Assembly (NCBI GenBank): GCA_036500205.1
Contig: DASYCK010000161.1
Location: 1-20,243 of the forward strand
From: DASYCK01 sp036500205
Lineage (GTDB): Bacteria; Myxococcota_A; Polyangia; Fen-1088
Reading direction: 5' to 3'
Length of the DNA: 20,243 nucleotides
The notes under the pieces are model-generated. The model did not search any database and was not told the origin of the DNA. It worked only from the letters and a program-made list of their open reading frames with translations. Position numbers and translations under genes: made by a program. Below are positions 1-7,174 of this stretch, piece after piece; position 1 is the stretch's first letter, and every line of letters begins with the position of its first letter.

Positions 1-245
1 TAGAAGGCGTCGATGACCCCGGGGCCCACCGAGCGATGGCCCCGGTTCTCGCGGCGAACCACTTGAATGTATGGATACTTTGCGGCGGCGGCCGCCAGGA
101 TCTGCGGGGTCGCGTCCGTCGAGCCGTCATCGACGATCAACCACTTGGTCGGCAGCACCGTCTGCGCCGCCACCGTGTCGATCGTGATCTGGAGGTAATC
201 CGCTTCGTCGCGGCAGGGCGAGATGAGGAGATAGCGACGAGCCAC
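1..245 (-). CDS. Glycosyltransferase family 2, N-terminal part (cut by window edge)
   Basis: Reading from a GTG at 245, the protein starts VARRYLLISPCRDEADYLQ and continues through WLIVDDGSTDATPQIL, the nucleotide-sugar binding start of a GT-A fold family 2 glycosyltransferase. About 81 residues are visible; the DxD metal-binding motif and the acceptor half lie beyond base 1. The start is well fixed, because an in-frame TAG, which is also the stop of the upstream lipoprotein gene, lies only two codons before the GTG. The 6 bp gap makes co-transcription with the beta-helix lipoprotein gene very likely, and that is the main link between those secreted proteins and polysaccharide synthesis. The family is clear; the sugar and acceptor cannot be read from this fragment. 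No good Shine-Dalgarno sequence precedes the GTG, so translation may be coupled to the upstream gene. Confidence 0.85.
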   Translation of the reverse strand, partial: MARRYLLISPCRDEADYLQITIDTVAAQTVLPTKWLIVDDGSTDATPQILAAAAAKYPYIQVVRRENRGHRSVGPGVIDAF

Positions 246-251
246 GAACGC

Positions 252-2492
252 CTAACGACTGGTCGCCGGACTGGCGGCGACATCCTCGTGTTGAAGGTCC
301 TGGGCTGCGGGCGCGGCGAGCGCGGACGACGCTGCCTTGAGCTCATAGGCACCTATGTCCCAGCCGGCCCCCTGGGGCCGCGGTGCGCTGGCGAGGTCCT
401 GATAGTTCGGGACCATGACCCCCTTGTCGACGGCCGGGCTGGCAGCCTGCAGGGTGAAGGCGGTGGTGCCGGTCAGGTCGGTGGAAACGAACATGGGGTT
501 GGCGTTGATGCTGTTGGTGCCTGCGCGGGGGTTCGTGAGCGTTGCTCCCGAAGAGTACCACAGGTTGTGATCCAGGGTCTCCGTACCCCCGCCCTGCGCG
601 TCCACCCAGGTGGAGTTCGCCGCGGAGCCGCCGATCGACCAGATGTTGTTTGTCGCGGTCACGTTTCCGGAAGTGACGGCGCCGGTGATGCCATGGATCA
701 TGAATCGCAGCTGCCCGCTGCCGCTCGTCCGTCCGTAGACGGTGTTGTTGTACAGAAAGATCTGATCGACATAGTTGGCCGGCAAGAGGGGGTGGCCATC
801 GATCTCGAACGCGACGTCCGTGTTGATGACGATGCTGTTGCGGATGTAGACGTGCTGGGCCTTGATCGATAGCCCCGTCATCATCGTGGTGACCTTCGCG
901 TCGAGGATGTTGCTGTCGTACAACACGTTGCTGATGTGCTCCAACCGCTGGTCGTTCTGCGGGGTGAAGCTGACGGTGCTGGTGTAGTAGTTGTTCACTT
1001 CGACGATGTTGGTGTTGTCGCCCCTGAAGCAGATCGAGTCGAACGCTCCCCCGCCCACCGTCGGCGTGATCGAGTTGTCGGCCACGTAGCTCGACAGGGC
1101 CATGCCGGTCAGCTGATCGTTGCCGCCTTGAATGCGGACGCCATGATCGGCGCCCGTGTACTTCTCGATGTTGGAGCCGATCAGGGCGAAGTGCTTGGAG
1201 CGATCCCCATAGATCCCCAGCCCGTTGAAGTCGTGAAGATGCGAGTCGACGACGAACGTTCGGTCGGAGACGTCCTCGATCAGGATGTTCACGCCGCCCG
1301 CCGCGGGGAGGGCCACGCCCTCGATCTCGACCCGCTCGAACAGCGCATCCGTGGACCCCACGACCTGCAAGCCCTGCGTGATCCCCGAGCCGGCGACGAA
1401 GTGTAGATCCGTCATGCGGAGATCCTTGCTGTTGTTGACGTCACCCATCCAGTTGGACGACGACACCGACGACATGATGATCGGCGCGTTGGTGGAAGAG
1501 GACGCCGGGTCGGTGTAAGCGCCGAACAGGAACGGACCGGTGGCGGAGGTGGAGACGCTTGTGGTCCCGACGTTGAACGTGTCGCCGCGTCTGAGGAGCA
1601 CGGAGATCTGAGGACCGGCGTGAGAGAGCCCCGCCTTCACCGTGGCCAGCGGCTGCGCCATGCTGGTCCCGGAGTTGCTGTCGTTCCCGCTGGAGGCGAC
1701 GTAGTAGGTCGTGCCGGTCATGGCGCTGACCGTGATGGAGACGGAGGTCGTCCCGCTGTGGTTCGCCAGATCTCGACCTCGAACGCTGACCTTGTACGTG
1801 CCCGGAATCTCGAACACGTGAGCCGTCAGGAACCCCTGCGTCGTCCGGTGAAGTCCGGCCGGATTGGTGTTGGTGGAATCGAAGTCCCAGTTGAAGATCG
1901 CGCCCACATAGTCGTTGTTCATCAGGCCCGAGCTGCTTGTCGCATCGAAGAAAACCGCGCAGGGCGCCGCACAGGTCGTCCGGGACGCCGTGACGTTCAC
2001 GGTCACCGAGCCGACGCACGCGCTGGTATCGAAGGCGCAACTCGGCCCGCAAGCGAGGGTCCCGCTGGTGAAGCCGAGCGATGTGCAGCTCGATCCGTTG
2101 AGGCTGCTCCCGTCGCAGGACTCACCCGATTCGATCTGACCGTTCCCGCAAGTGTTGGTCTGACGAGCGCCTCCGCTCCCACTCGTGGTCGCGCCGCCCG
2201 TGCCTGTCCTTCCGCCCGAGGCAACGACCCCGCCCGAGCCGGTTCTTCCGCCCGTCCCGGTGCCGGAGCCGCCGCTCGCCGTGCCCGTTCCCGAGCCGCC
2301 GCTCGCCGTCCCCGAACCGCCGCTCGCCGTCCCACCGATCCTGCCGCCACTTCCGTCTGCCCCGCTCATGCCGGCGGCGGAGGAGTCACCGCCGGTACCC
2401 ACCACCCCGAGCGCAGAAGAGACGTAACCGCCGCTGCTGGTGCAGGCCTGAGCGGCAAACGCTGCGAAGATTCCGACCGACAGGTACTTCAT
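252..2492 (-). CDS. Secreted lipoprotein-like PKD / right-handed beta-helix protein (paralogue 1)
   Basis: A 746-residue predicted surface protein. Residues 1-17 (MKYLSVGIFAAFAAQAC) look like a short lipoprotein signal peptide with the modified cysteine at 17, although the lipobox is weak. Residues 18-110 are a Gly/Ser/Thr linker with TASGGSG repeats. Residues 113-160 form a cysteine-rich module starting TNTCGNGQIESGESCDG, a type common in myxobacterial secreted proteins. Residues 162-256 are a PKD-like beta-sandwich (CAVFFDAT, WDFDS, GTYKVSVRGRDL). From about 260 (TYYVASSGNDSNSGT) to 725 there is a parallel beta-helix with repeated N-rich turns such as LYDSNIL and LYNNTVYG. Such helices are found in polysaccharide lyases, epimerases and glycan-binding proteins; no catalytic set can be assigned by eye. 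It is colinear with the next gene upstream on this strand and lies 6 bp before a glycosyltransferase gene. A role in binding or processing the locus polysaccharide is inference. Confidence 0.88.
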   Translation of the reverse strand: MKYLSVGIFAAFAAQACTSSGGYVSSALGVVGTGGDSSAAGMSGADGSGGRIGGTASGGSGTASGGSGTGTASGGSGTGTGGRTGSGGVVASGGRTGTGGATTSGSGGARQTNTCGNGQIESGESCDGSSLNGSSCTSLGFTSGTLACGPSCAFDTSACVGSVTVNVTASRTTCAAPCAVFFDATSSSGLMNNDYVGAIFNWDFDSTNTNPAGLHRTTQGFLTAHVFEIPGTYKVSVRGRDLANHSGTTSVSITVSAMTGTTYYVASSGNDSNSGTSMAQPLATVKAGLSHAGPQISVLLRRGDTFNVGTTSVSTSATGPFLFGAYTDPASSSTNAPIIMSSVSSSNWMGDVNNSKDLRMTDLHFVAGSGITQGLQVVGSTDALFERVEIEGVALPAAGGVNILIEDVSDRTFVVDSHLHDFNGLGIYGDRSKHFALIGSNIEKYTGADHGVRIQGGNDQLTGMALSSYVADNSITPTVGGGAFDSICFRGDNTNIVEVNNYYTSTVSFTPQNDQRLEHISNVLYDSNILDAKVTTMMTGLSIKAQHVYIRNSIVINTDVAFEIDGHPLLPANYVDQIFLYNNTVYGRTSGSGQLRFMIHGITGAVTSGNVTATNNIWSIGGSAANSTWVDAQGGGTETLDHNLWYSSGATLTNPRAGTNSINANPMFVSTDLTGTTAFTLQAASPAVDKGVMVPNYQDLASAPRPQGAGWDIGAYELKAASSALAAPAAQDLQHEDVAASPATSR
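2266..2330. repeat. Short tandem repeats coding for the Gly/Ser/Thr linker
   Basis: Three near-identical 17-base copies, GAGCCGCCGCTCGCCGT or its GAACC variant, lie at 2266-2282, 2293-2309 and 2314-2330, spaced 27 and 21 bp apart (both multiples of three). They encode the repeated TASGGSG units of the lipoprotein linker on the minus strand. In-frame spacing means slippage or recombination would change linker length without breaking the protein. Confidence 0.8.
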
Positions 2493-2502
2493 CGCCGTGC
2501 CG

Positions 2503-2528
2503 CTCCCTCGAGGGCGTCGAAGATTATC
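2503..2528 (-). promoter_or_regulatory. Likely -10 element and ribosome binding site of the beta-helix lipoprotein gene
   Basis: On the minus strand GATAAT (2528-2523, five of six to TATAAT) is followed, about 16 nt downstream, by GGGAG (2507-2503) placed 10 nt before the ATG at 2492. No convincing -35 was found. The perfect 10-bp palindrome CCCTCGAGGG (2505-2514) overlaps the ribosome binding site and could partly hide it in the mRNA. This suggests that the gene has its own promoter as well as possible read-through from the upstream paralogue. Confidence 0.4.
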
Positions 2529-2753
2529 GTGGGGGATGGAAAGTACAAGGAATAATCGCGCCGCATGTGTTGCCCTCCGAGGTTCGTCCCTTCCCCACGG
2601 ATGGGTGCGGGTGTTGCTTGTAGACCTATCTGCCCGCCCAACCCATCGGCCAAACGGGTGAACTTCTGGAACCGAGGCGCATCATCCCGGCGGCGCGCTC
2701 TGAGACATGTTCCTACCGCAGGCGACATCGCCTACCTTTTCCGACCGGCGCCC

Positions 2754-4535
2754 CTAATTTCCCGCGGCTGCCGACGGATCGACGTACGCCACAGCGCCCA
2801 GATCCCACCCAACTCCCTGCGGACGCGCGCTTCCAACACGGTCTGCCCACGTCGCCGTCGAGACGCCCGCTCCACGCGCCGCCGATTGCGACTGGAGCCA
2901 GAAAGCGTGCGCGTCGGTCACCGTCGTCGACTCGAACAGCGGGTCTCCATGCACCGCATTCATCCCTTCGTTCGGGGCGCTGAGCGTCGCCTTCGGCGCC
3001 CACCACAGGTTGTGATCGATGGTGCTGTTCCCGGAACCGTCCTCCTCGAACAGCGTGGAATTGGTGGCCGTGCTGAGGCAGTCGAAGATGTTGTCTGCGA
3101 TCGTGACGTTGCCCGTCGTCGGCGCGCTGGAGCCGTGCGTGAGGAACCTCACCTGGTGCGTCCCGGTGCCGGCGAAGGCCCCCTGCCCATAGAAGGTATT
3201 GTTGTAGATGTAAATTTGATCGACGTACCCGCTGGGGAGCTGCGCCTGCCCGGAGACGTCGAACGCCACGTCGGCACCGACGATGATGTTGTTCCGCGCA
3301 TAGACGTGCTGGGCGATTATCGCGATCCCCGTGTTGGTGTCCGTGTCCTTGATCTCGGTGACGTTGGAGTCGAACAGGACGTTCGACACGTGTTCCGTCT
3401 TCTCGCTGTTTTGTGGCGTCGCGGACATGGTTTTCGTGCAGTAGTTTCCCACCGCGACTGAATCCGAGTTGTCACCGCGCAGCGCGAAGCAATCAAACGC
3501 TCCCCCGCCGACCAGGGGGATGAAGGTCGAGTACCCGATGAACGTCGAGCGCGCCGACCCGGCGCCGTCGGTGGGGTTGCCACCTTGGATACGAATGCCG
3601 TGATCGGCCCCGCTGTAGCGATCCAGTGTCGCCCCTACGACCGCGACATGTTTCGAACGATCACCGTAGATCCCGAGACCGGCGAAATCGTGGAGATGCG
3701 TGTCGACGAAGAACGTCAGGTTGCTGACGTCCTCGACGAGGAAGTTGTTGCCGCCCGCCGATGGCTCACCCACCTGCTCCTGTTCGACACGTTCGAACAG
3801 GGCGTTGGTGGCCCCCACCACCTGCCAGCCCTGGGTCACCCCCGAACCGGCGACGAAGTGCAGATCGGTGATGCGCACGTCGGAGCTGTCGTTCACGTCG
3901 CCCATCCAGTTCGATCCGACGTTCATCTGCAGAGTAGGAGCCCCCGTGGCGGTGGAACCAGGCTCGGAGTATGAGCCGAAAACGAAGGGCCCGGTCGTCC
4001 GGAACGACAGCGAAGAGGTGACCGTGAAAGTATCCCCGCGCCGCAGCAGCACGGCGTTGTTCTTGTCGACGTGGTTCAACCCCGTGGTCAACGAGCAAGG
4101 TGATGCCATCGAGCACGAAGTGCCGCTGCCGTTCGACGAGACGAAATACGTGTTCCCCGACATCGCCGAGACCGTGATCGACACCACCGTGGAGGCGGTG
4201 GCGCCGGACAGATCCTTCATCGAGACCGCCACCGTGTAGGTGCCCGTCGTGTCGTAGGTGTGAGCGGTGAGAAATCCGATGCTCGTGCGGTGGGGCTCCC
4301 CTCCGGAATTGACGCCGGTGGAATCGAAGTTCCATTTCCAGGACGCCCCGACGTAGTCGTTGCCGTTCGACAACCCGGTCGACTCCGTCGCGTCGAAGAA
4401 CACGGCGCAGGGGGCCGTGCACGAGGTCCGGGAGGGGGTCACGGACAGCGACAGTCCGCCGCCGGGAGGCCGGGACGTGGAACGGGCCGCGTGCGAGCTC
4501 CCGCAAGAGGCCCCCGGAAGCGCGCTCGCCGCCAC
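2754..4535 (-). CDS. Secreted PKD / right-handed beta-helix protein (paralogue 2), start uncertain
   Basis: At least 593 residues. From the GTG at 4535: residues 1-11 end in LPGASC, 12-27 are a short linker, 28-122 a PKD-like domain (CAVFFDAT, WKWNFDS, GTYTVAVSMKDL), and about 127-585 a right-handed beta-helix. It aligns colinearly with the downstream paralogue, sharing blocks such as LLRRGDTF, NWMGDVN, DLHFVAGSG, LGIYGDRSKH, GADHG.RIQGGN and VGGGAFD, but lacks the long linker and the cysteine-rich module. The GTG start leaves too short a signal peptide. The same frame upstream reads RRLRGASVGALALVAASALPGASC's charged and hydrophobic parts with no ATG, GTG or TTG before a stop at 4647-4649. 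The true start may be an ATG at 4588 with a one-base deletion after it, or a rare start codon. Function is probably surface glycan binding or processing (inference). Confidence 0.82.
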   Translation of the reverse strand: MAASALPGASCGSSHAARSTSRPPGGGLSLSVTPSRTSCTAPCAVFFDATESTGLSNGNDYVGASWKWNFDSTGVNSGGEPHRTSIGFLTAHTYDTTGTYTVAVSMKDLSGATASTVVSITVSAMSGNTYFVSSNGSGTSCSMASPCSLTTGLNHVDKNNAVLLRRGDTFTVTSSLSFRTTGPFVFGSYSEPGSTATGAPTLQMNVGSNWMGDVNDSSDVRITDLHFVAGSGVTQGWQVVGATNALFERVEQEQVGEPSAGGNNFLVEDVSNLTFFVDTHLHDFAGLGIYGDRSKHVAVVGATLDRYSGADHGIRIQGGNPTDGAGSARSTFIGYSTFIPLVGGGAFDCFALRGDNSDSVAVGNYCTKTMSATPQNSEKTEHVSNVLFDSNVTEIKDTDTNTGIAIIAQHVYARNNIIVGADVAFDVSGQAQLPSGYVDQIYIYNNTFYGQGAFAGTGTHQVRFLTHGSSAPTTGNVTIADNIFDCLSTATNSTLFEEDGSGNSTIDHNLWWAPKATLSAPNEGMNAVHGDPLFESTTVTDAHAFWLQSQSAARGAGVSTATWADRVGSARPQGVGWDLGAVAYVDPSAAAGN

Positions 4536-4645
4536 GAGCGCCAGGGCTCCGACCGAGGCGCCGCGAAGCCGGCGAGCTCCGCCAACATCCCCCGCGAACC
4601 GTTCTTGAAGGTCACCGTGAATGCTGATGTCCTCGGGATCTCGAT

Positions 4646-4651
4646 ATCATA
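4646..4651 (-). promoter_or_regulatory. Possible -10 element for beta-helix paralogue 2
   Basis: TATGAT on the minus strand (4651-4646) matches five of six bases of a sigma-70 type -10 box and lies in the AT-richest part of this divergent intergenic region. No good -35 is visible. It would place the transcript start near 4639, upstream of all candidate start codons of the lipoprotein gene. Confidence 0.35.
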
Positions 4652-4687
4652 ACGTCGGGCTTGCTGATAGCGCCGCCGGTCACTTCA

Positions 4688-4727
4688 GGCCTTCGAGGCC
4701 GGGGCACGAACCCCGTTCTCGAAGACC
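4688..4727. promoter_or_regulatory. Large interrupted dyad between divergent promoters (candidate operator or RNA structure)
   Basis: Nested inverted repeats: GG (4688-4689) with CC (4726-4727), CTTCGAG (4691-4697) with CTCGAAG (4718-4724), and CGGGG (4700-4704) with CCCCG (4711-4715), closing on a 6-base CACGAA loop. A G-T pair (4698/4717) and two mismatches interrupt the stem, giving about 15 pairs in 40 nt. A competing smaller hairpin, GGCC-TTCGA-GGCC, uses 4688-4700. No T-run follows on either strand, so it is not an intrinsic terminator. Its place between the divergent genes and between the two candidate -10 boxes suggests a shared operator (inference). Confidence 0.5.
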
Positions 4728-4757
4728 GTCGACTGGCTCCCCACCGTCGAACCCTGG

Positions 4758-4763
4758 TATCGT
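4758..4763 (+). promoter_or_regulatory. Weak extended -10 candidate for the polymerase gene
   Basis: TGGTATCGT (4755-4763) has the TGn extension followed by TATCGT, four of six to TATAAT, 37 bp before the ATG at 4800. There is no recognisable -35. GGAG near 4773 is too far from the ATG to be a normal ribosome binding site. Confidence 0.22.
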
Positions 4764-4799
4764 CACGTTGCTCGGAGCCGTCAGACCGGCCGTCCCACA

Positions 4800-6203
4800 A
4801 TGGAACCAGTATTTCAGGGTAACCTACTCGCGTACGCAGCGCTCCTCGCCTGTCCCCTGGTCACGTTCGGCCTCTATCTGATGTTTCCACCCCGGTGGGC
4901 CGCCGCCGTCGCGATCGTCGGTGGGGACATGTTCCTGCCGCCCCGGATCGGAATCCGCATTCCCGGATTCAACCTGGACAAGGATCTCCTCATCTCGGTT
5001 TCGGCCCTGCTGGCCTGCATGATCCTTCGACCCCGGTTGATCTTCAACGGCAAGAAGAACGGCCGCCGCTACTTCCTGCTCATGCTGGTCCTCATCGTGG
5101 GGTGCTACTTCACGGTGCAGACGAACCCCGAGGTCGTGCCCGTGGGGACGAGAGCGCTCCCCGGGCTCACCATGCACGACTTCTTCTCGATGTCGCTCAA
5201 CGCGGTGCTGTACTGGTGGCCCGCCTTCTTCCTGGGCCTGAAGCTCTTCCAGACGGTGGAGGACATCAAGATCCTCTGCACGGTGCTGACGGTCGGGGGC
5301 ATCGTCTACTCGTTCTTCATTTTCATCGAGCTCAAGTTCAGCCCTCAGCTGAACTACTGGATCTACGGGTTTCTCGCCAGCGCGTTCGACCAGGCCATTC
5401 GAGGGGGTGGATATCGCCCCACGGTCTTCATGCGGCATGGGCTCAACGTCGCGCTGTTCATGCTGGTCTGTCTGCTGGCCGCCGTCGGCCTGGCGCGCGC
5501 CCGGGTGCGCGTCTTCGGCATCTCCGCCACCTGGCTCGCCGTCTATCTGGCCGGGGTGCTGATCCTGTGCCATTCGGCGGGCGCGCTGTTCAACGCCATG
5601 CTGTTCGTTCCAGCGATGATTTTCTTGCGCCACCGCGGCCAGGCACGGCTGGCGCTGGCCATCGCCGGGCTGGTGTTCCTGTACCCGCTGCTGCGGTTCC
5701 TTGATCTCATCCCCGTCGCTGCGGTCGTCGACAGCTTCACCAAGATGTTCGGAGAGGCGCGGTCGGGCTCGCTGAACTTCCGCCTCATGAATGAAAGCGA
5801 GCTCCTGGCCCGCGCCATCCAGAAGCCCTGGTTCGGCTGGGGGAGCTGGGGACGCCAGTTCCTCTACTACCCATGGGGACAGCTCAAATCGGTCGTCGAT
5901 GGCGAGTGGATCGCGGTCATGGGAGGCTCAGGCGTCTTTGGCTTCTTCGGATCCTTCGGTCTGCTCATCATTCCCATCCTCGTGTTCGCGAGGAAGCGGC
6001 TCGCCGTCGTCGCCACGAGACCAGGGTCGATGATGTACTCGGCGGCGATGTTCATCGGCGTCGCCTTCGTGTTCGACCTGGTGCCCAACTCGGGCGTGGC
6101 GCCCTACCTGGTGATGATGATCGGCGCCCTGGCCGGCACCGACGTGCGTGAGCTCGACAACGCATACCCTCCCCAGCGCCGGAACGCCGCGAAGTGGGCG
6201 TGA
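4800..6203 (+). CDS. Wzy / O-antigen-ligase-like polysaccharide polymerase
   Basis: A 467-residue polytopic inner-membrane protein with roughly ten to twelve hydrophobic segments, for example LLAYAALLACPLVTFGLYLMF at the N-terminus, FMLVCLLAAVGLA and LAVYLAGVLILCHSAGALF in the middle, and FFGSFGLLIIPILVF and YLVMMIGALAG near the end. Between the later segments is the loop SGSLNFRLMNESELLARAIQ followed by KPWFGWGSWGR. Its R...E..L..A...PWFGWG pattern is the usual periplasmic signature of the Wzy/WaaL superfamily. Such proteins polymerise undecaprenyl-linked repeat units at the periplasmic face or ligate chains to an acceptor. The flippase at 9472 and many glycosyltransferases nearby favour polymerase over lipid A-core ligase, but sequence alone does not separate them. 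Its stop overlaps the start of the next glycosyltransferase gene, so the two are probably translationally coupled. Confidence 0.85.
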   Translation: MEPVFQGNLLAYAALLACPLVTFGLYLMFPPRWAAAVAIVGGDMFLPPRIGIRIPGFNLDKDLLISVSALLACMILRPRLIFNGKKNGRRYFLLMLVLIVGCYFTVQTNPEVVPVGTRALPGLTMHDFFSMSLNAVLYWWPAFFLGLKLFQTVEDIKILCTVLTVGGIVYSFFIFIELKFSPQLNYWIYGFLASAFDQAIRGGGYRPTVFMRHGLNVALFMLVCLLAAVGLARARVRVFGISATWLAVYLAGVLILCHSAGALFNAMLFVPAMIFLRHRGQARLALAIAGLVFLYPLLRFLDLIPVAAVVDSFTKMFGEARSGSLNFRLMNESELLARAIQKPWFGWGSWGRQFLYYPWGQLKSVVDGEWIAVMGGSGVFGFFGSFGLLIIPILVFARKRLAVVATRPGSMMYSAAMFIGVAFVFDLVPNSGVAPYLVMMIGALAGTDVRELDNAYPPQRRNAAKWA

Positions 6204-7165
6204 ATCTCGTGCTTCCTCGCGTCAGCGTCGCCATGCCCGTCTACAACAGCGCGCGCTTCGTCGAGCGCGCCTGCCGGAGCATCCTCGAGCAGACGTTCCG
6301 CGAATTCGAATTCATCATCGTCGATGACGGCTCCACGGACGATTCACCGCGCATCCTTCGCGCGCTGGCGGACAGCGATCGGCGCATCGTCCTGGTGGCT
6401 CGTCAAAACCGGGGTCTCATCGCCTCCCGCAACGAGCTGCTGGCCATGGCGAAGGCGCCCCTGTTGGCCTGGATGGACTCGGACGACTTTTCACTGCCCG
6501 AGCGGCTGATGCGTCAGACGGAGCGGTTCGAGCGAGAGCCGCGGCTGGTCTGTCTCGGTACCGCCGAGCTCGACGTCGATCCGGACGGCGATCCGGTCAT
6601 GCCGACCGTCTACCCGCTGTCGCACGCCGAGATCGACGAGGGGCTGTTGCGGGGAGGTGCCATGCGGCTCCCTTCCACGATGATGCGACGGGAGGTCGTC
6701 ATCCAGGTGGGAGGGTTCCGCGAGCCGTTCCGGATCGGCGAGGACCTCGATCTGTTCTTGCGGCTGATGGAGGTGGGTGAGGTCGCGAACCTCGCCGAGA
6801 TCCTGCTCCACTACCGGATGCACCCGCAGAACACCTCCATAACCTTCGGCCCGCAGTGGGGAATCTACCGCGATACGATCGTGGCGCTGGCCAGGGAGCG
6901 ACGGGAGACCGGCGCCGATCGGTTGCAGCGCGGCGAGACGGTCACCGTTCCCCCCGCGCCCCGGACGCCGAAGACGTTCCGCGTCTGGGACAGCCACCGA
7001 AACTGGGCCCGTCATGCCCTGGAGGCTGGATACATGACGGCGGCCTGGAAGCACGCGCTGCGCGCGCTCTCGCTCGGACCTCACCGTCTCCCGTCGTGGA
7101 AGCTCGCAGCGCGGCTGTGCCTGGAGACGGGAAGGCGCTGGCGGGACGGCGATGGCCGGCCCTGA
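6194..7165 (+). CDS. Glycosyltransferase family 2
   Basis: A 323-residue cytoplasmic or membrane-associated GT-A glycosyltransferase. Residues 9-50 (RVSVAMPVYNSARFVERAC through FIIVDDGSTDDSP) form the nucleotide-sugar binding half, and WMDSDDF at 93-99 holds the DxD metal site. The GxxLxxR-like GEDLDLFLRLMEVGE segment gives the usual catalytic acid region, and the last 80 residues are a basic tail. The family transfers a sugar from an NDP-sugar to a growing lipid-linked oligosaccharide; the sugar cannot be told from sequence. The GTG at 6194 overlaps the polymerase gene by 10 bp. An equally good start is the GTG at 6200, which makes a GTGA overlap with the polymerase stop. Either way it belongs to the same transcript. 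Its end converges on the next gene with only 5 bp between the stops. Confidence 0.88.
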   Translation: MGVNLVLPRVSVAMPVYNSARFVERACRSILEQTFREFEFIIVDDGSTDDSPRILRALADSDRRIVLVARQNRGLIASRNELLAMAKAPLLAWMDSDDFSLPERLMRQTERFEREPRLVCLGTAELDVDPDGDPVMPTVYPLSHAEIDEGLLRGGAMRLPSTMMRREVVIQVGGFREPFRIGEDLDLFLRLMEVGEVANLAEILLHYRMHPQNTSITFGPQWGIYRDTIVALARERRETGADRLQRGETVTVPPAPRTPKTFRVWDSHRNWARHALEAGYMTAAWKHALRALSLGPHRLPSWKLAARLCLETGRRWRDGDGRP

Positions 7166-7174
7166 GCGGCTCAG
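7162..7174. terminator. Short dyad joining two convergent stop codons
   Basis: CTGAGC (7162-7167) and GCTCAG (7169-7174) are perfect inverted repeats around one G. They contain the TGA of the plus-strand glycosyltransferase and the TGA of the minus-strand glycosyltransferase. The stem is short and lacks a T-run, so it is at best a weak bidirectional terminator; symmetry of facing stop codons explains part of it. Confidence 0.2.

Noticed and set aside
2489..2728. 79-codon minus-strand frame in the gap between the lipoprotein genes
   Set aside because: It has no ribosome binding site or domain, is Arg-rich, and overlaps the promoter region of the lipoprotein gene.
2720..2733. Inverted repeat AGGCGA-CA-TCGCCT after paralogue 2 as a terminator
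   Set aside because: The loop is too short and no T-run follows on the minus strand, so there is no support for termination.
2565..3461. Plus-strand frame of 298 codons opposite beta-helix paralogue 2
   Set aside because: It is a shadow of the minus-strand gene, with Arg/Val/Asp-rich sequence and no domain; both paralogues produce similar shadows.
4700..4720. Sigma-54 type promoter (GGCAC...)
   Set aside because: The -12 GC is missing at the required 10-bp spacing; the GGCAC belongs to the loop and stem of the dyad.
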